Shown: in pieces, positions 24,511 to 35,101 of the stretch
Layout of the letters: every line of letters begins with the position of its first letter
Numbering within the stretch: the stretch's first letter is position 1
Origin: Desmodesmus armatus
Lineage: Eukaryota > Chlorophyta > Chlorophyceae > Sphaeropleales > Scenedesmaceae
Assembly (NCBI GenBank): GCA_007449985.2
Contig: VIIQ02000225.1
Coordinates: forward strand, 40,687-104,686
Length of the DNA: 64,000 nucleotides
Direction of reading: 5' to 3'
Program-made: the position numbers and the translations under genes
The notes under the pieces: model-generated
What the model was told of the DNA's origin: nothing
What the model saw: the letters and a program-made list of their open reading frames with translations, nothing else
The model's database searches: none

Positions 24511-25368
24511 ACAGCGTCACTCTTTCGGAAATGGCCTCACTTGTGAGGGGCTCACACAAACGAGCAGCCTGGGTTTGACAGCAGCTGCTGCCGTATGGCA
24601 GCGGTGGCAGAAGAGTCTGGCAGGAGGGAGTGTGGTGTAGTTCGCAGGATGTGCAGTGTGTAGAGTGCAGTGCTGTGTGTGTGCTGGTGTTCGTACTGTT
24701 GCCTGTGCCAGGCGGCATTTGGTAACCCACATTTCGAGCGCGAATGCTGCAGTCACAGCATCTCTGATGGGGCCCCATCGGCAGGGGGATCCTGCCATTA
24801 CTGAACGGTAGTGAGTGCGGCAACTATGATGGGCATAGGAAATCATCAGCGGGCAGTATGTATGTTCATTTAGACCTACAGTGGGTTTCATTGGCTTACC
24901 ATCACGAGGCAGCCTGCCTACAGGAAAGTTCCTCTCTGAAAGGAGGGCATTTGCAAACCACACAACGGGACTGCCTTGAGGCACAACGTGCTGAATGCAA
25001 CACAATAGAAACGAAGACAAATGGCACTGGAACGAAATGATGATCATCCGCAACCCTGGGCCCGGGCAGCACTGACGAAGCAGCTGCCGGCAACAGCAGC
25101 AGCCTGGCCAGAGGTGGTGGTGCCCCAGCAGCGACATAAGACTGGGGCGATGCTGCAGTTGCTTCGAGAGGCTGGCTGCAAGGACTGGTGAAAAGCCTGG
25201 TTCAACTTTGCCAGGCTGTCACCCTTGTTTGAATCTTCTGGTCAATCTTGTGCTGCTGACATGGAATGTTGAAGCATCTATCAGTGGCCTCGTTACTTGC
25301 TAATGTTATATCTCAACTGAGCGACGCACAGCGACCGGCGATACCACCAGGGTTGTTTTGCCGGCAAC
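24511..25368. other. Intergenic, 5' flank of GNAT gene
   Basis: No gene is seen between the pyrophosphatase stop and the acetyltransferase start, which lie on the same strand. Open frames here resemble no family. Confidence 0.5.
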
Positions 25369-26515
25369 ATGTTGCGATCACGCTTGCAGATCAAATGCCC
25401 ACGACATGCTGGGCTATCTGTTGTCAAACACAGTACTGCATCACGATGTGAACGGCGACGTAACATTTCTGTGAAAGCGTACACAGGCTCAGCGGAAGGC
25501 ACTGAGCTGAAGAAGCCCAGCAGCGACATGCATGCCACAGAGGCAGCCATCAAAACCTTGGGACAGGTGGGACCATACAAGAAAAAGAGATAGGCGTTAT
25601 GTGATTGCAGATATATGATGTGCTTAGCTTGACAGCACCTGTTTCTGGTAGGCCCGCAGACAAGGAGCTGGCTTTGTGAGACAGTGCCCGGAACCGGGGA
25701 GGTAGCAAGATTTCCTGTGGAGACACTGGGAACACACAAAGATGGGAACACAGAACACAATGTAACTAGCACTGGGTCCCCCACCGCCACCCCAGGCAAC
25801 GAAAGCCTAACAAAGCAACCTCACAGTACAATAGAAGGCGTCCAGACCAAAGCTGGCTTTGTTGTAAGAAGGGGCAGGGCACTGTGTATAATATCATCAC
25901 CATCCGCCGCGAGCTGCTGCTTAGGGTGCCGTTCGTTTTGTGTGCATCGTGCAGGCCTATATCGGGCACCGTTGGTGCAGGGAGCTGCAGATCCGCATCG
26001 GCAAAGAGCAGGAGCTGTTCCAAGGCCTCGCCCGCCTGCACTTAGACACCTTCAGCACAGAGCCGGTGCTGCTGCTCTCCGAGGACTGCAACGCAGCAGG
26101 CATACTCCTCACCAGTCAGCAGGAGCAGCAGCTGGTCACTGCTCTGAGGGACATAGACTTTACTGTGATTGCAGGCACACTGCAGATCATGCAGACCATG
26201 CCAGAGGCCCGCCTCCCCCAGTTGACCAGCCAGCTACAGCAGCTGCAGGAGTGCTCAGCACAAGCAGTTGCAGCACTGGGCCACAGCAGCTACCTCAAGC
26301 TGGTCTGCCTAGGGGTGCGGCCGGAGTACCAGTGCAAAGGCAAGGGAACTGCGCTGCTTGCCGCAGCTATGGCCAAAGCGCAGCAGGAGGGGCAGCTGCT
26401 GCTAGCAGATGTAGCAGATGTGGCTGCTGTGCAGGTGCTGGAGCGGCGTGGGTTCAAGGCGCTGGATTGCAAGAGTGGTGTGCTGTTCACACACATGGCT
26501 TGGACGCCTGTGTAA
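25369..26515 (+). CDS. GNAT-family N-acetyltransferase, probably organelle targeted
   Basis: Two exons, 25369..25566 and 25955..26515, join in phase 0 and give 252 residues. The N-terminus (MLRSRLQIKCPRHAG, later CERRRNISVKAYTG) is Arg/Ser-rich and looks like a transit peptide. The C-terminal half carries GNAT motif A: strand YLKLVCLGVRPEY, the acetyl-CoA pyrophosphate loop QCKGKG (Q-x-x-G-x-G), then helix TALLAAAMAKAQQ, and strand plus helix VADVAAVQVLERRGFKAL. The middle part is helical and Gln/Leu-rich. The substrate cannot be told from sequence. A copy of a dispersed 39-bp repeat lies right after the stop. Confidence 0.85.
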
Positions 26516-27542
26516 AGTATCCTAAGTGGTATCCCATGGGCCTCGTTGGCTCCATGTGGGGTGTTCAGGCACGCCCTGGACCTTGTAACAGTAACAGAAG
26601 AGGACCTGGGAGGGGCTGGGATGCACCCCGAGTGCAATGAGTCATTGCATGCACGATATGGAGAACAAACATGTGGGGCTTGCAGGAGCACTTCAAGCAC
26701 ACATGTGCCAGCCAATCCTCATCTGCTGTGCAATACTGTCTCATGCGTGAATCATCTGGTGGGCCAAGATGATGTTACCAACTTGCATGATGTTACAAGA
26801 TGAGCATATAGCAGACTGCCCTAGTTGTGGGAAAATCACAGCTGAACAGATAACACCATGTCGCATTTGTTGTTGATTATTGCGCACTGTGCTTGCCAAG
26901 GGCACATGCACTTGCATGCCTCATAGCTGCCTGCACGCCGCAAGCGGCCCAGGTCTGAATGCCCCAAAAGAGACATGTCTGCCCTGCACCTCATGACAAC
27001 GAAGCCTCAAGCACAACCCACATGCATACCCACAATGGCTTCACAGAAGCAGACCACCTGAAGCCATGTCTGCTCCTCAAGTCAAGGTCACCACAGCATA
27101 CAAGTTACTGTGCAATCCAGTGATCCACAGTAATCCAAAGTGGCTCAGTAGCACAGGCACCCGCAAAACAGTGTGCACTCAACCAGCACGGCCAAGCTGA
27201 CACAGCGGCAGAACCAGAGCAGGCCATCAGTGTACAACTGCAGCATCAGGCGGCTTCAAGGACGGCATGGCATGCCGTCCTGGCAGCAACTGCTGAGGTA
27301 AAGCTGCCTGCCTATTGTCTGCTGCTGGCTGCTGCTGCCCTACGGATGCTCGGCTGTGAGACAGCGTACATCCCTTGCGGCAGTCCAATCTTGGGGTCTA
27401 CCCTCTGCTGCTTCAAGTGTTTCACCTGTTGGCTGCTGCTGGCTGTAACTATCCCTGGAGCGCTTGACACTCGACGTAGCGTTCACCCCTGGCAGCCCTG
27501 GCAGCAGTCTGATTGAGTCGACACTCTGCTGCCTCAGCTGCT
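26516..27542. other. Intergenic between convergent genes
   Basis: It holds the second copy of the 39-bp dispersed repeat (26531..26570) and a perfect short palindrome, GACGGCATGGCATGCCGTC, near 27251. No gene is seen. Confidence 0.5.
26531..26570 (+). repeat. Dispersed 39-bp repeat, copy 2
   Basis: It matches 12577..12615 apart from a few bases and begins 16 bp after the GNAT stop codon. Confidence 0.7.
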
Positions 27543-30500
27543 TCACTTGTTGTACTCGTCCAGCAGCGTGCGCAGCACCAGGAAGCCCTTTGCAAAGTCT
27601 GACAAGAACCCATACTCTGAAGCATACACAATCAGCAGCACAGAGCGTTCCACAGCAGCAACACAGTCACAGCCAGCACAGCAGCGCACAGTAGGGGCAC
27701 AAAAACATGCAAGGCAGCACGTCCAGCATGTGAGGGCGGCCAGGTGCAAGCAGCATTCAAACATACCGACATCAAATGCAAGGCCGTCCGCAGCTTGGCA
27801 CATCCACTGCAGGAGCACTATCAAGCTGTCCATGCAGACAGTAGCTTGCACAGCAGCAGACTAGACATACAAAACCAAGGCAAAGGCAGCCGCACCCTTC
27901 ATGCTCACCGTTGTTGCTGTGGTATGCTGCCAGCTTGCCAAAGCCCAGGGTCTGCACATCAAAACCACCCTCCTGCAGGTCCCTTATGCAGGGCAGGCTG
28001 CCTGTGATGCTGTACGGCTTGCAGTCACCAGTCACTGCTGTGAACGCCTCACACAGCGCCTTGAAGCCTGCAGGTGACACAGCACAGCACAACACAACTG
28101 GTGCGGTTATGGGGCAAACCAGTGGTGGTTGACTCAACACCAACACCAACAGTGATTGCAACAGGGGTGAACGGGCGGCTGCAGTAGACACAGGGAATGC
28201 ACATACCATGGCCAGCAAGCATGTGCATGGGCTGCTGCTGAGCAGCTCAGCGCAGGGCCCGTCAATGGTGATGGGGGTGAGTTGATGGACTGGTGTCCCA
28301 CACTTGCGCCTCGCCGGGTCAGCTGGCGGATGAAAAGCTAGGGGAGGACTGCTTAGTAGAATGAAGACAGCAGCTGTACAACGCTCTGGCTGTGTTGCTT
28401 GCCCACCTTTTGACTCAAGGTTGCAGGCCACCTGAGACAGTAACACGCACAGCAGCAAGGTGCCAACCGTCAGTAACAGGCTGTCCGCATCTCAAAAATG
28501 AGCGCTTGTGCGATGTGGTTGCAGAAGCGCCGCCATCGGACAGCTGCAAAGCCTCAGCCGCTCTCTCACACACAAAACCCTTCACACGATCTGATCTCAG
28601 AGGTTTGAGGACTGCTTTTTCTCACCCTTTCGAGTGCCATTCCCTCTGTTTTGATCTTCCCCTCTGCTTTGTCACTGGATGGTTGGCATGGGCTCTGTGA
28701 GCTTCAAGCTACTAGTATGACATGTGTGTGTATGGTACCATTGCCAATGGGGTGCCATTGCCAATGGACAGTGCCCGTTCCACTGCCAGCCACCAGCCAC
28801 CAGATGCATGTGCACACCTAGGGGATGATAGCAAACCACATGAAGGGCACACCACCAAAATCAGGCAGGTCTAGGTAGCATACCACTCACCCCCTTGCCC
28901 ACGTTGTCGAAGAACTTGAGCTCCAGCCTGCCCTTGAGCTCCTCCTCAGGCAGCTCATACCTGTTTGATCAACAAACAAATAATAATGATTTTTGACAGT
29001 CTGAGGATGACTACAAACGCCATCATAGTACTTGCCTGAGAGACAGAGGCGCCTCTTGTTGACCACAGCTCTCAGAGACAATTCAAATCACATGTGCTGC
29101 TTCGCAAGACGAAAGTAACCAAGCGGCCACCAGTTTCGGACTCTTTGTCCATCTTCAGGCCGTACTACAGTCAACGCTGGGTCAATGCTGGGCGGGTGGA
29201 GTCACTACGGTAGCTCGTACCTGCTGCAGGGCCCACGCTGGCCTTTGCACAGCAGCTGGTCAGGCTGGCTGTTCAGGTCGTCGACGTAGCTGCGAACCTT
29301 GGCCATAACCTGGGGGAGGGGGGGGGGGCGGGGGAAGCAGGGAGGGGGGGGGGGGGGCAGAGCGAACACGCAGGCAGAAAGGCAGGTGAAAAGGCAGGGA
29401 GTGCAAATGCCGAACCACCTCCACAAGAGGCTGAAGAAGCTGCCGCGACAAACACACATTTACTGCCGCAAATGCAGACAGAACATTCTTGGTATCATAT
29501 GCAAGCCAGTCCAAGTAGCAACAGCCCTGGCCGTCACATTGACTAAGCAGCACCAACCACCCGCCAGTGCAGGCACACTTCACACCCTGCCCACCTGCTC
29601 CACGTCATAGAAGGGCGTGACCCTCATGTCTCCACAGATGGTTGCAGTGCCAGGGATCTGATTGATGCTGCCTGAGGGGTAGTGCCACTGGGTGGGCTTC
29701 AGTGTACTGGGAGTGGCAAAGGCATACCTGGGGGGGGGGAGGGGGGGGGGGGAGAGGGGGGGGGTCCAGGGAGGGGGGGGGGATGTCAGGGAGAGGTGAA
29801 GGGCTCAGTTGTGAACAAACCAGGCGTAAATCACACAGCTGCCAGTGGGTGGGCTTCAGCGTGCTGGGGGTGGCAAAGGCGTACCTGGATGTGAGTGGGG
29901 GGGGGGGGGGGAGGGGAACTGCACCCGCTGCGACAGTTCATTCTACTTGACTTCCCCTGGGTGTGACTGGGTACCCAGTCACCGGTGTGCGGGGAAGTCC
30001 TGGTAGAATGGCTTCTGTGTTTACAAGACAACCTTCCAACCATGCCCGCCGCCGGGTGTAAGCCTCTCAATCATCAACCTACTTTGTTTCCAGTGGGTGT
30101 GCTGGGAAGTCCTGGTGAAAGCGTTCCTGTATCTCCAGCGCTCCCCCCACCCCCACCCACCCGCACGAGAGATACAGTGCGGCCGCTGTGAAGTGTTAAC
30201 CTACTTGCTCTGAGTGGATGCATCCATATGTGCTGTGAAGTTTTAGTAGAAGCACAGCTGAATTGACAGCACAGCTGTCCCACCATGTTGCACCACCCTG
30301 ACCCCCACCCTGAAAGCCGCCATGAAGAAATGCAACCTACTTTGTTTCCAATGGGTGTGCTGGGAAGTCCTGGTAGAATCGCTTCTGTATGTCCAGCACT
30401 GCATCCATCAGCATCTCCATGGGGTTGATGGACTTGTGGGGCAGCCCTGAGTGGAACAACTTGCCTGCACATGCATGCAGTTCCAGTCTCAAAATCCTTG

Positions 30501-30783
30501 TAATTGAATTTTGCTTTGAATGTTTGATTCTTAAATTTGAATTTGCATGTTTGGCACAGCCAAGCAGTGCAACATGTGAGGGACCCTTAGGCTCTTGCCT
30601 GCACGTGCACCATGCACACAGCACGATGAGAACCACAGGTGCAACGCAACCTTGGATGTTGCAGTACTGAGATAGATGGGCTGCTTGTCTGTGCAGCAGG
30701 TTGTAGACCTCCAGTGGTCACACTGTAGAAATCTGTCATTGTGTATGGGCGTATGCAACATAACATGCAAGACACCAGCTAGC

Positions 30784-30847
<64 letters not shown>

Positions 30848-33800
30848 CACTCTCATATTCCACATGCGCTTGTTGTTAAAAGCATGCAGCCACCCCGCCG
30901 CTGGCCTCATATGTCACGGGAAAGATACCGTGCTGGCTAGCGCAACTGGTTGTGCAGTACTGCACTATCCGAGAGGCATGAGACAATTGACAGCACCACA
31001 GCTGCTGCAAAAGCATTGCAGCTTCTAGTGATTGACAGAGCTTCCCCTATTCACTTACCGTGTGCTGTGAGCTGCCATGCTGCAATGCCACCAGTACCTG
31101 CAAACAGCAGCAGCCATGGCATAAGATGCAGGTGCCTTCACAAGAACACCAAGCACACTCAAAATGCACCACATTTGCGGAGAGCCCCCAGCATGCACAA
31201 CCTCTCTGCGTCAAGCACCATAACCATGCACAATCTCTGCAGTAGGGAGTAGCACGCAGGGTTTGGGGTTTAGGGTTTATGGGGTTAGGGTTCCGTGTAA
31301 TGATGATGAATGATGGGGTTAGGGTTCCTAAACCTGAACCCTAAACCCTTCATCAGATGCGCTGGCAAAGGCCTTCCTGCTGCTCACCGATGCAGGGTTG
31401 GCTGTCTGCTGTGTCCAGCCAATACAGTGGACCCTGAAGAACATTGCAGGTGCATCACGGCAGTCAGCAGAGTGCAGCTGCGATTGATGATGCGGGACAT
31501 GGAAAACCCTGTGTGCAATTGCAGGAAGACCACACATCTTGATCGCTTTAGGGCAGACACAGATATGCATACAGACAGAACAGGGGCTGGCACCTGCCAT
31601 GGCACCACCCAGAGCAAGCGTAGTGCTCATTCAGCACACGCAAATTCGGTGGAATCCATAGGACGCTAGCTAGCACCGCATGCATGCTGCATGTACACCC
31701 ATGCTAAACACATGACGGTCTGCCGTGCGTTAGTGGAGAAGCTGACAGCAGGATGCAGCCGGTCATGTGGCTGCCAGTAGGGCTGGCTGCTTTGAATGGG
31801 GAAGGGCCACAATGTATCTGCACACAGGCTTCTTGCTGCCAGCACACAGCTTTCACTCTGCGCACCCACGCAAGTGTGGCACACAACTTAGGAATGTTCA
31901 CAACTTTGAATAATTGCTGCATTGGCTGGATGCACTTCCGGTGTCTACACACCTGTTTGCACTTGTCCAGCAGGCCTTGCTTGACCAGCTCATCAACACC
32001 AACGCCCAGCAGCTGCACAAAAGAAAATGCAACGAGCGCAGCAGGTCAGTGACATGCTGCGCTGCAAGAGTCAGTCCCATAGGGTGAGAACGGGACTGAA
32101 GCACGCTTGCACGTGACCCATTTGCATTGCATGCAGGTTGGGACTCTCCCCCCAATTGCTGTACTATAATGTACTGCATTTGAAGACAAGCTTGAGGGGC
32201 ACAATGCTTGACCAGCTCATCCACACCAACGCCCAGCAGCTGCACAAAAGAAGATGCAACGAGCGCAGCAGGTCAGTGATGCTGAGCTGCGAGAGTCACT
32301 CGCATAGGGTGAGAACAACACCAAAGCACGCTGGCACGTGACCAGTTTGCATGTGAAGACAAGCTTGGGGGTGGCAAATCGATTGACAAGCTTATCCACA
32401 CCAACGCCCAGCAGCTGCAGAGGAAGACCCACACAGGCGCTGAGCGGGTCGGCCTTGCAAAAGTGACGGCTGTAGCATGCCCACATGCTGCACTGCAAGG
32501 TTACTCGCATAGGATGTCCGAGCACCAGTTACACACGCAGGCACAACGCCCGCTGGCATGTGAAGATTCTCAAGATCCTTGCTTAGGGTCATGCTACACA
32601 GTACTCATCCCACACACACTGAGCACCCCCCCAAAAAAACAAAGAACCCCCCCCCCCCCCAAAAAACACCCACCGTGGAGTTTTCCTCGTTTGCGATAAA
32701 GACACCGATCACTGTGGCCTTCAATGGCGGCTTGTGCAGCCCCAGCTGCCTGAACAGCTCCGTCAGCAGTGCCACATGGCCCAGGCAGTCAGTGACACCA
32801 CGCCCCAGCAGCTTATCACCCTCACGGGTCAGCTTGAAGGGGTCAAAGCTCCAGCTGTCAGGGTTGGCCGTGACCACGTCCTGCACATAACACAGTACAG
32901 CAAGTACAGTGCAGTACATTTCAGTGCAGTGCAGTACAGGTTTAAGGTCCCAACCTGGGCACCAGCCAGCGAGCCACGGGCTTATGGGGTTGCCCCTAGG
33001 GCCTATCAAATGACGTACCCCAGTCTCTCATGTAGGGTATGATGGTGGTGGAGGTCACCCTCCAAGCCCGGCAATCCATCCCGATAATACGGCCATTGCA
33101 TTGCCAATGTGTGCGGTGGCCAGTGCTGAGAAATAGCGTATATGGCCGGATCAACGGTATGCTTGCACACAGGGGATCGATGACCAAGCGGGGTGCATGG
33201 TGCGGAAACGCACCCGTTGAAGAGCGCTCTCAAGTCAGATCGGAGGCCCCTTGCCTCACAATCACTGCACTCCAGGCGGGCTGCCTACAAACTGTACGCT
33301 CCTGCAGCTGCCACACCCCCACAGACGAACCTGGCCAAGTTGTGTCAGACACACTCCAAGTATGCTGTGCCGCCGTCCTGTGCCCCCACATCTACTGCAC
33401 AGCAATCCATTACCACTGCACTGGACTTGTTGCAGTCTTCCGCCAAGCGGAGAAGCAGTATCCTTGCCGTGCCAAAGGGCACGCCACCCGCTCACCATGT
33501 GTGCCCCCACAAAGCTGACCACCCCTGCCTCTGGGTCAGTGCCGGGGCACTCCAAATGACGCTGCCACGCCCCACCAACACCCACACATAAACAGGACCG
33601 ATTTCCACCAGACACAGCCCAAAGTAGGCTGTGCTGTCGAACCCATATGCCTCACAACATCTGCTGCGCAGCACATCTGCTGCCAGTGACACCACATGCC
33701 ACCTCCTCACCATGTGTGCCCCCACGAAGCTGACCACCCCTGCCTCTGGGTCAGTGCCGGGTACTCAACAATGATGTTGCCACGCCCCTCCACAAAGGAG

Positions 33801-34579
33801 ACGTGCTGGATGCGCAGGGGCCAGCCATGCTCCTCACTCAAAGGCTCCAGCACGTCCAGCACATGGCGGGCAGCTGCAGGATAACATGCATACCATGGCG
33901 CATGAGCTTCTAAGCAGGAGAAGGCACTGCATGCAGATTGCTGGTGTGCTAAGTTGCTTCCGCATGATAAGAAGCCTGGCGGGCAGCTGCAGGACACATG
34001 CGCACCCAGGTGCATGCAGTTTGATGAGCTTTGAATGAAAACTTGGAGAAGGTGCTGCATGCAAGCCGCTGGTGTGCTGGTGTGCTGAGTGGCTGGCATG
34101 GCATGATATGAAGCTTGTGGGATGACTAAGACAGCCACATGGGATGGACAACCAGCTGTCTGCTGCTCTGTGTGTGTGTCTCAGGCAATCACGCTGGTGC
34201 TGCCATGCCACAAACTGGTGCCAAGGAATGCTTGTCTGCTCATGCAGCTGTCCTGCAACAGCCTGCTTACCTCTGCACAGACGGTAACATAACAGCGCAG
34301 GGCACAAGCAGGGTGTGGACACAGGCTTGTTCTCTCAGTAACCCCTTGTTATGGGGATTATGACGGCATACGGAGAGTGTTGCATGGTGTCAGCATGCAC
34401 ACGCAGCCAACTCTGACACAGCTGCTGTCTTACCGGTCTTCCACAGGCACAAGCTCAGGAGGGTTGTTCTGCAAGTACTTCGATTCCCCTATCAGCTTCT
34501 CAAGCAGCTGCAAGAAGTGTTCCTCGTTTAGATCTAACGACTTTATGTTGTGGCTGAATGAGTTGTGGCTGAAAGACAT
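27543..34579 (-). CDS. Acetylornithine deacetylase, plant-type M20 metallohydrolase
   Basis: Eleven-plus exons. The confident ones, all in phase, are 32674..32880, 31953..32012, 31388..31433, 31059..31097, 30341..30464, 29595..29727, 29221..29309, 28891..28960, 28407..28431, 27909..28067 and 27543..27616 (341 residues). Upstream are 34434..34579 (MSFSHNSFSHNIK, then LIGESKYLQNNPPEL) and 33711..33873. The enzyme removes acetate from N-acetylornithine in arginine synthesis. M20 motifs are GAHM-DVVTANPDSW (metal His), GRGVTDCLGHVA (bridging Asp), EEN (catalytic Glu), KLFHSGLPHKSIN and CGDMRVTPFYD. Exon 33711..33873 is problematic: its first half (HVLDVLEPLSEEHGW) and second half are one base out of frame at a CCCGG run, and its join to exon 1 is off by the complementary amount. 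Several exons have echo copies in the introns. Confidence 0.88.
29840..30260 (-). repeat. Echo copies of two deacetylase exon ends
   Basis: About 29843..29887 (minus) repeats the YAFATPSTLKPT exon start with its CCAG acceptor. Around 29985-30015, 30078-30130 and 30197-30250 are diverging copies of the 3' end of the exon that closes with LETK and its GTAGGT donor (real one at 30341). G-runs separate them. Confidence 0.85.
30785..30846. repeat. (TG)n microsatellite
   Basis: About 30 uninterrupted TG units lie in a deacetylase intron. Confidence 0.97.
31258..31350 (+). repeat. Telomere-like repeat patch in deacetylase intron
   Basis: GGTTTAGGGTTTATGGGGTTAGGG-like units are followed by the reverse orientation CCTAAACC...CCCTAAACCC, so the patch is partly inverted. 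The units match a TTTAGGG telomere motif. Confidence 0.8.
31953..32425 (-). repeat. Triplicated LLGVGVDELV exon
   Basis: The exon start plus acceptor (GCAG, then CTGCTGGGCGTTGGTGT) occurs with first bases at 32414, 32239 and 32012. Only the last copy also has the full 20-codon exon (LVKQGLLDKCKQ) and a GTGTGT donor, so it is taken as the functional exon. The other two lose the reading after about 12 codons. Confidence 0.88.
33490..34100 (-). repeat. Partial copies around deacetylase exon 2
   Basis: 33490..33560 repeats the second half of exon 2 (GTDPEAGVVSFVGAHM plus GTGAGC donor) without the frame break seen at 33755. Around 33960-33990 the exon 2 acceptor and first codons (CTGCAG, CTGCCCGCC) are repeated and decayed, and a related GCATGCA-rich unit recurs near 34050. 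Confidence 0.8.
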
Positions 34580-35101
34580 CGTTGCTGTACAGATGAGCCA
34601 GACAGTGGTGGTGGTGGAGCAGCAGATTCAGCACGGAACAGCCAAACAGCTCGGACCGTGAGAGACCAACGCAGTTCAACAGCAAAACATGTCTCGACAA
34701 GAGTGCGCGATGTCTTGCGTACCAGGGACGAGGAAGAATGACACAGATCAGGTGGATCAAGGTTCCCAGGTTTCAGGTGTCCAAGGATTAAGGTGTTGCT
34801 GATGGTCCTTTGTAGCCATGGTGCAGGTGTTCCTGTTTTCCAAGTATGCATGTGAATGTACAAGCCCACATCATGCTGCAAACAGACCTTCAAACTGCTG
34901 GTGTGGCACTGTCGAGGCGGTATGAGGAGCAGCTGTTCACACAAGCCTCGCAGACGAAAGGTAAGCGCTTGATTTGTGTATGGTAAGTGCTGCTTTACCG
35001 TTACAGCTTCAGCAGGGGGACGATCTTGCCCTACATCACACAGTGCAACGTCACTAGTGTGTGTACGGATGTGTGTGTGCTGCCCGTCTTCGCTGTCGCA
35101 G
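34580..35101. promoter_or_regulatory. Divergent 5' region of deacetylase and CobW genes
   Basis: About 520 bp separate the deacetylase ATG (minus) from the first recognised CobW exon (plus). The true N-terminal exon of the CobW gene was not found and may lie here. Confidence 0.5.

Noticed and set aside
27245..27275. GC-rich palindrome considered as a terminator
   Set aside because: Bacterial-type terminators do not apply here, and no U-tract follows.
30786..31028. Cys/Val repeat frame over the TG tract
   Set aside because: Translation of a (TG)n microsatellite.
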